Source of the DNA: Aquirhabdus sp.
GTDB taxonomy: Bacteria > Pseudomonadota > Gammaproteobacteria > Pseudomonadales > Moraxellaceae
Assembly: GCA_030150135.1 (NCBI GenBank)
Contig: JASLGO010000026.1
Location: 1-42,720, forward strand
Reading direction: 5' to 3'
Length of the DNA stretch: 42,720 nucleotides
Positions 42,249 to 42,720 of the stretch are shown one piece after another. The notes below the pieces were generated by a model. It did not search any database. It was not told the origin of the DNA and worked only from the letters and a program-made list of their open reading frames with translations. Each line of letters begins with the position of its first letter. Within the stretch, counting starts at the first letter, position 1. The translations under genes and the position numbers were made by a program.

Positions 42249-42341
42249 GGTCAAAGTTTTAAGGTTATGTGGCGAGTTGATTCAATCAGTTCGTCATGTT
42301 TAAAAATATTTCCAGAAATTCAATATGAAAGAGTATAAGTC

Positions 42342-42720
42342 ATGACTTTGCCTGCTACCCAAACGCTCATTCTTGAACAACGTGGTGCAATTTTGCATGT
42401 GCGTTTAAATCGTCCCGAAGTACGTAATGCGATGAGTTCAGAAATGGTTGCTGATTTAATCGCGGTCTTTTCCAGTATTAAAGATGATGTGACTGTTCGC
42501 GGTGTTGTCTTGCGTGGGGAAGGTGGCAGTTTTTGTGCGGGTGCAGACCTCAAAGACATGACAGGCTTACGTATGCAAGCGATTGAAAAGGGCAGTGAAG
42601 TCTATGTGAAGTTTAATCGTAGCTTTGGCACGTTGATTCAAACCGTGAATGAAGCACCGCAAATTGTAGTGGTTGTGCTGGAAGGTGCGGTATTGGGTGG
42701 TGGCTTTGGTTTGGCATGTG
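42342..42720 (+). CDS. atuE: Enoyl-CoA hydratase/isomerase AtuE, N-terminal part (runs off the window)
   Basis: 126 codons of a crotonase-family protein are present: ILHVRLNRPEVRNAMS, the oxyanion-hole segment GSFCAGADLKDM and VLEGAVLGGGFGLAC. The catalytic glutamates lie at or beyond the window edge. In the Atu pathway this enzyme hydrates isohexenyl-glutaconyl-CoA, the product of the AtuC/F carboxylase. The ATG at 42342 is preceded by AAAGAG. Position after atuD supports the name; crotonases cannot be told apart from this fragment alone. Confidence 0.85.
   Translation, partial: MTLPATQTLILEQRGAILHVRLNRPEVRNAMSSEMVADLIAVFSSIKDDVTVRGVVLRGEGGSFCAGADLKDMTGLRMQAIEKGSEVYVKFNRSFGTLIQTVNEAPQIVVVVLEGAVLGGGFGLAC

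Overview
The window reads as a chromosomal segment of a gammaproteobacterium of the Moraxellaceae (Acinetobacter/Alkanindiges-like). This is inferred from protein character (a cysteine-free L33, a Pseudomonas-like DUF6586-type gene beside topA, a YadA-type adhesin, the atu gene set) and from the fairly AT-rich composition. Lineage was not tested by search. The first ~400 bases are different. They are visibly GC-rich and encode the end of a Pseudomonas-like dkgB, and they join abruptly to the middle of a uup-like ABC-F gene, which is cut in half. That join is either a rearrangement or an assembly/contamination artefact.

Layout. 1-400: dkgB tail and terminator. 403-1287 (-): truncated uup; 1402-1668 (+): slyX. 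1697-2943: two small minus-strand genes (unknown; NIPSNAP-like), each followed on its upstream side by one copy of a 58-bp repeat. 2943-8537 (+): MOSC protein, small membrane protein, topA, DUF6586-like gene, orphan 120-aa gene. 8706-11119 (-): YbaL/Kef-type antiporter, rpmB-rpmG. 11345-13655: aldehyde dehydrogenase divergent from a TetR regulator. 13848-15254 (+): Ig-like lipoprotein. 15439-17701 (+): purU and an AmpG-like MFS permease. 17706-21661: methyltransferase and AraC regulator (-), then two tandem paralogous PF10118-type metal-dependent hydrolases (+). 21708-23793 (-): a probable GGNCC-type restriction-modification pair whose methyltransferase carries an N-terminal MerR-like helix-turn-helix. 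23873-26459 (-): aspS and an OmpW-like porin. 27051-30698 (+): a 1215-aa trimeric autotransporter adhesin. 30892-33360 (-): PLP aldolase/deaminase-like enzyme plus sugar-lactone oxidase. 33559-34533 (+): ttcA. 34548-35535 (-): GNAT acetyltransferase and a small hypothetical gene.

The last 7 kb is the clearest pathway. An atuR-type TetR gene (-) diverges from atuA-atuB-atuC-atuD-atuE (+, the last cut by the window end). In Pseudomonas aeruginosa this set serves acyclic terpene (citronellol/geraniol) degradation. Here there is a promoter with a TetR-type palindrome at its predicted start point, and two copies of a ~97-bp palindromic element lie inside the operon (atuA/atuB and atuC/atuD gaps). 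The genes for the carboxylase alpha subunit (atuF) and later steps would lie beyond the window.

No system could be shown to be wholly new. The best candidates for a second look are the methyltransferase-HTH fusion with its own dyad-containing promoter, the palindromic elements inside the atu operon, the Tyr-to-Asp change in the AtuB short-chain dehydrogenase, the perfect 17-bp palindrome ahead of purU, the repeated head modules and possible coupled leader peptide of the adhesin, and the dkgB/uup junction.
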